64,000 nucleotides of DNA from Zopfochytrium polystomum (Eukaryota; Chytridiomycota; Chytridiomycetes; Chytridiales; Chytridiaceae), in the NCBI GenBank assembly GCA_025765615.1, contig JAIVFJ010000271.1, positions 1 through 64,000 on the forward strand, given 5' to 3'. Under the pieces are notes generated by a model that did no database searches, was not told the origin of the DNA, and saw only the letters and a list, made by a program, of their open reading frames with translations. Positions 63,458 through 64,000 of the stretch are shown piece after piece (within the stretch, counting starts at the first letter, position 1; every line of letters begins with the position of its first letter). The position numbers and the translations under genes were made by a program.

Positions 63458-64000
63458 TCATAGGTGGAGCTTGTTAATAAATACGAGCATTTCTATAAAA
63501 GCCGAGTCCTCAAGCATCGCAACGTGGCCCCTACGCCGCACCACATCCCACCCGCTGCTGCGATGCACGCTTCCAAACAGCACCAGAAACTTTTCGACCC
63601 TCGTGACCTGCGCAGCGGACCCAGCCGCCGCCGCCGGGGTTGTAGTCGTCGTGGTCGTCGACGCCGTCGCCGCGGTCGGCATCGTCGTCGACGACGAGGT
63701 CGAGGCGCCGACAAGCCCCGACGCCAGCTGCGCCTCAAAGTTGGCCACCATCTCCTGGTAGATTCTCCGCGTCTGCGCCGGCGCCGACGGGTTCCCACCG
63801 ACAAAGTCCATCACGTCGGTCGGCGACGATTCAAAGTCGACCTCTTCGTCTTCGCTGCGGCAGGACATGGGCGACGTCCACCGTTTGGGACGGCCTTCTC
63901 CGACAGCTAGCGCCGACCCGGCGTTGACGTAACCGTCCTGCGGCGACGCCAGCAAACGGACAAACTTGAAGTGGCCGAGGCCGCCTTCTCGAAGGCAAGA
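63458..64000 (-). CDS. C-terminal part of an unidentified gene (runs off the right edge)
   Basis: A minus-strand frame of 180 codons is open from the window edge to its stop at 63458-63460. It reads LREGGLGHFKFVRLLASPQD, then an acidic stretch (SCRSEDEEVDFESSPTDV). A helix-like QTRRIYQEMVANFEAQLASG and a Thr/Ala run follow, and the end is hydrophobic (SAFIEMLVFINKLHL). It could be the terminal exon of a larger gene, because no ATG is needed within view. No domain recognised. Confidence 0.5.
   Translation of the reverse strand, partial: SCLREGGLGHFKFVRLLASPQDGYVNAGSALAVGEGRPKRWTSPMSCRSEDEEVDFESSPTDVMDFVGGNPSAPAQTRRIYQEMVANFEAQLASGLVGASTSSSTTMPTAATASTTTTTTTPAAAAGSAAQVTRVEKFLVLFGSVHRSSGWDVVRRRGHVAMLEDSAFIEMLVFINKLHL

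Overview
The window is eukaryotic, and most likely from a zoosporic (chytrid-type) fungus. The coding regions are GC-rich and split by short GT-AG introns of about 49-240 nt. The tRNA genes are nuclear type and lack an encoded CCA. Fungal families are present: a Rua1-type zinc-finger factor, a WSC-like surface sensor and a GT34 glycosyltransferase. Core nuclear and mitochondrial genes are also present: SPT5, striatin, SUS1, SGF73 and NDUFA13. The chytrid placement is inference, resting mainly on two genes built from WWKDSG-type ankyrin-like repeats. Intergenic DNA is rich in di- and tetranucleotide repeats, poly-A/T and two long poly-C tracts.

Layout, left to right. A partial 3' end is followed by a coiled-coil gene with several frame breaks (0-2.3 kb). 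A tRNA-derived SINE flanked by a 15-bp target duplication lies at 2.6 kb. Next come an FAD monooxygenase (3.5-5.3 kb, minus) and a WWKDSG repeat gene (6.3-7.6 kb, minus). From 8.6 to 11.0 kb there is a non-coding array of 13 pre-miRNA-sized imperfect hairpins, the most unusual object in the window. Then follow NDUFA13 (minus), a large coiled-coil/low-complexity protein (13.5-17.1 kb, plus), a predicted single-pass membrane protein (18.1-19.1 kb, minus), a GT34 glycosyltransferase (21.4-22.5 kb, minus) and a WSC-like/TM/SAM protein (24.0-26.1 kb, plus). tRNA-Gly, a long poly-Q transcription factor with a Rua1 C-terminal domain (30.6-34.1 kb, minus), SGF73 (37.4-39.2 kb, plus) and tRNA-Val complete the first two thirds.

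From 40.8 to 46.0 kb lies an AT-richer repeat island without genes. It includes a solo LTR that carries an almost perfect array of heat-shock elements. A second copy of this LTR, with intact 5-bp target duplications, sits at 62.0 kb. The island directly abuts the 3' end of SPT5 (46.0-48.7 kb, minus), whose C-terminal repeat domain appears to have been cut off. Striatin (49.9-53.0 kb, minus), SUS1/ENY2 (minus) head to head with a UPF0538 gene (plus), a DRAP/cytidine-type deaminase (plus), a 72-residue twin CX9C protein (minus), decayed copies of an unknown gene (57-59.6 kb), a second WWKDSG gene (59.9-61.4 kb) and the 3' end of an unidentified gene running off the right edge complete the window.

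Several conserved genes (SPT5, striatin, GT34, the first coiled-coil gene) carry single-base frame breaks in short homopolymers. Exon phase arithmetic closes exactly if one base is added in each of three places in SPT5 and striatin. I therefore read these as probable consensus errors in the assembly, not biology. The main functional link between genes is chromatin and transcription: SGF73 and SUS1 are both subunits of the SAGA deubiquitinase module, and SPT5 is the conserved elongation factor.
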